Assembly (NCBI GenBank): GCA_017995665.1
Contig: JAGOIM010000073.1
Span: forward strand, 1-7,238
Source: Anaerolineaceae bacterium
GTDB lineage: Bacteria > Chloroflexota > Anaerolineae > Anaerolineales > Anaerolineaceae
DNA: 7,238 nucleotides
Direction of reading: 5' to 3'
Shown here: piece after piece, positions 5,972-7,238 of the stretch
How positions within the stretch are numbered: the first letter of the stretch is position 1
How the letters are laid out: each line of letters opens with the position of its first letter
Made by a program: the position numbers and the translations under genes
Notes under the pieces: model-generated
Told to the model about the DNA's origin: nothing
What the model saw: the letters and a program-made list of their open reading frames with translations, nothing else
The model's database searches: none

Positions 5972-7238
5972 GTGTCAAAGAATAGTCTCAGTTTGATTGA
6001 AAAAATACTCTATCGCGTTGAAAAACCCGGCCGTTATGTCGGCGGTGAACACAACCAGATTGTCAAAGATTGGAACAGCACCGATCTAAAATGGTGCCTG
6101 GTCTTTCCCGATATTTATGATATTGGCCAGGCAAACCTCGGCCTGGCAATGCTCTACCAAATTATAAATGACCAGGAAGACATTCTTGCCGAACGTAGTT
6201 TCGCCCCCTGGATTGATATGGAAGAGCAAATGCGCGAGCATAAAATTCCGCTCTTTTCACTCGAAAGCAAACAACCCCTGTCGGCTTTCAATATCCTTGG
6301 TTTCACCCTGCCCTATGAGTCAATTTATACGAATGTCTTGAACATCCTCAATCTTTCAGACATTCCTTTGCTCGCATCGGAGCGCGATGAAACTTACCCA
6401 CTGATTGTTGCCGGCGGACATGCTTGTTTCAATCCAGAACCAATTGCATCCTTCTTTGACGCATTCATCGTTGGCGAAGGCGAAGAAGTCATTCTTGACC
6501 TCTCAAATGTCTACCAAGACTGGAAAAAATCAGCTTTGAGCAAGGCAGATTTGCTTATGATGCTTGCCCAAATCCCCGGCGTTTACGTTCCCTCACTTTA
6601 CGAAGTTGAGTATAACGAAGATGGCACAATTTCAAGCCTTGGCCCAAAACAAGCCGGCGTCCCCGAAAAAGTTACCAAACGGATTGTTGCTCAATTACCG
6701 CCACATCCCACCAAATTCCTGGTGCCAAATGTTGAAATTGTCCACAACCGAATGTCAATCGAAATTATGCGCGGATGTACGCGCGGCTGCCGTTTTTGCC
6801 ATGCCGGCATGGTGAACCGACCGGTTCGACAGCGCAGCGTTGAAGAAATTATCCCAGTGATTGAAGAAAGTGTAAGTTCGACCGGCTATGAAGAAGTTGG
6901 ATTGCTCTCTCTTTCTTCTTCCGACCATACCCAAATTTTGGATCTCACAAAAGAAGTTTACAACAATTTTCACGAAGACAAACTTTCTATCAACTTGCCT
7001 TCCTTGCGCATTGCTTCTTTTTCGCTTGAGCTGATGGATAACCTAAAAGACCTCAAACCGGGTGGCGGGTTTACGCTCGCGCCCGAAGCAGCAACAGAGC
7101 GAATGCGTGCGGTAATTAATAAACCGCTTGATGATGAAGAATTTTATCAAACCGTTACTCAAATTTTCCAAAAAGGCTGGCGTTCAATCAAACTTTATTA
7201 CATGATCGGCTTACCCACCGAGACAATGGAAGATGTTG
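5972..7238 (+). CDS. TIGR03960-like radical SAM protein with B12-binding-like N-domain, 3' end outside the window
   Basis: The first 422 codons are present and open to the window edge. The protein begins SKNSLSLIEKILYRVEKPGRYVG, where family members start. The N-terminal part has FPDIYDIG (45-52) and a cobalamin-binding-like region with AGGH (147-150), FNPEP and VGEGEE, the arrangement of B12-binding-domain radical SAM proteins. The radical SAM cluster motif is CTRGCRFC (C269, C273, C276), the CxxxCxxC that binds the 4Fe-4S cluster reducing S-adenosylmethionine, followed by HAGMVNRPVR. Later come the LAPEAATERMR and YYMIGLPTE strands of the TIM-barrel. This combination is what I know as the TIGR03960 family, whose reaction is not established to my knowledge. 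Homologues often precede a DUF2344 (TIGR03936) gene, fused or adjacent, but that region is not in the window. It starts with GTG, has a good Shine-Dalgarno and its own promoter upstream. Confidence 0.9.
   Translation, partial: MSKNSLSLIEKILYRVEKPGRYVGGEHNQIVKDWNSTDLKWCLVFPDIYDIGQANLGLAMLYQIINDQEDILAERSFAPWIDMEEQMREHKIPLFSLESKQPLSAFNILGFTLPYESIYTNVLNILNLSDIPLLASERDETYPLIVAGGHACFNPEPIASFFDAFIVGEGEEVILDLSNVYQDWKKSALSKADLLMMLAQIPGVYVPSLYEVEYNEDGTISSLGPKQAGVPEKVTKRIVAQLPPHPTKFLVPNVEIVHNRMSIEIMRGCTRGCRFCHAGMVNRPVRQRSVEEIIPVIEESVSSTGYEEVGLLSLSSSDHTQILDLTKEVYNNFHEDKLSINLPSLRIASFSLELMDNLKDLKPGGGFTLAPEAATERMRAVINKPLDDEEFYQTVTQIFQKGWRSIKLYYMIGLPTETMEDV

Overview
This window looks like bacterial chromosomal DNA of moderate GC content with tight gene packing. 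From the style of the proteins I infer a Chloroflexota (Anaerolineae-like) bacterium, but this is an impression from sequence resemblance and was not computed. There are no insertion sequences, CRISPR repeats, phage genes or integrases.

Region 1 (3-4996, + strand) is an operon of three overlapping genes. The first encodes a large protein, cut off at its N-terminus by the window edge, that resembles the inactive-helicase half of AddB. The second encodes a 744-aa SF1A UvrD/AddA-type helicase with all main motifs but no nuclease domain. The third encodes a 269-aa stand-alone PD-(D/E)XK nuclease with an AddB/Cas4-like four-cysteine iron-sulfur signature. The genes overlap by 11 bp and 8 bp, so they are probably translationally coupled. 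Together they look like an AddAB-type double-strand-break resection machine split over three polypeptides, with one nuclease instead of the usual two. This is the most interesting part of the window.

Region 2 (4953-5110) is a compact tRNA unit on the minus strand: a tRNA-Val(UAC) gene convergent with the operon, a perfect TATAAT -10 box just upstream of it, and a hairpin plus T-rich tract just downstream. The terminator lies inside the last codons of the nuclease gene. The tRNA promoter lies in the 24 bp between the tRNA and the next + strand gene, which has no visible Shine-Dalgarno and may be leaderless.

Region 3 (5111-7238, + strand) holds a complete fumarylacetoacetate-hydrolase (FAH) family gene. 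After a 96-bp gap with a good sigma70-type promoter comes the 5' part (422 codons) of a GTG-started radical SAM protein of the TIGR03960-like, B12-binding-like N-domain type, running off the window. These two genes show no evident functional link to the DNA-repair operon.
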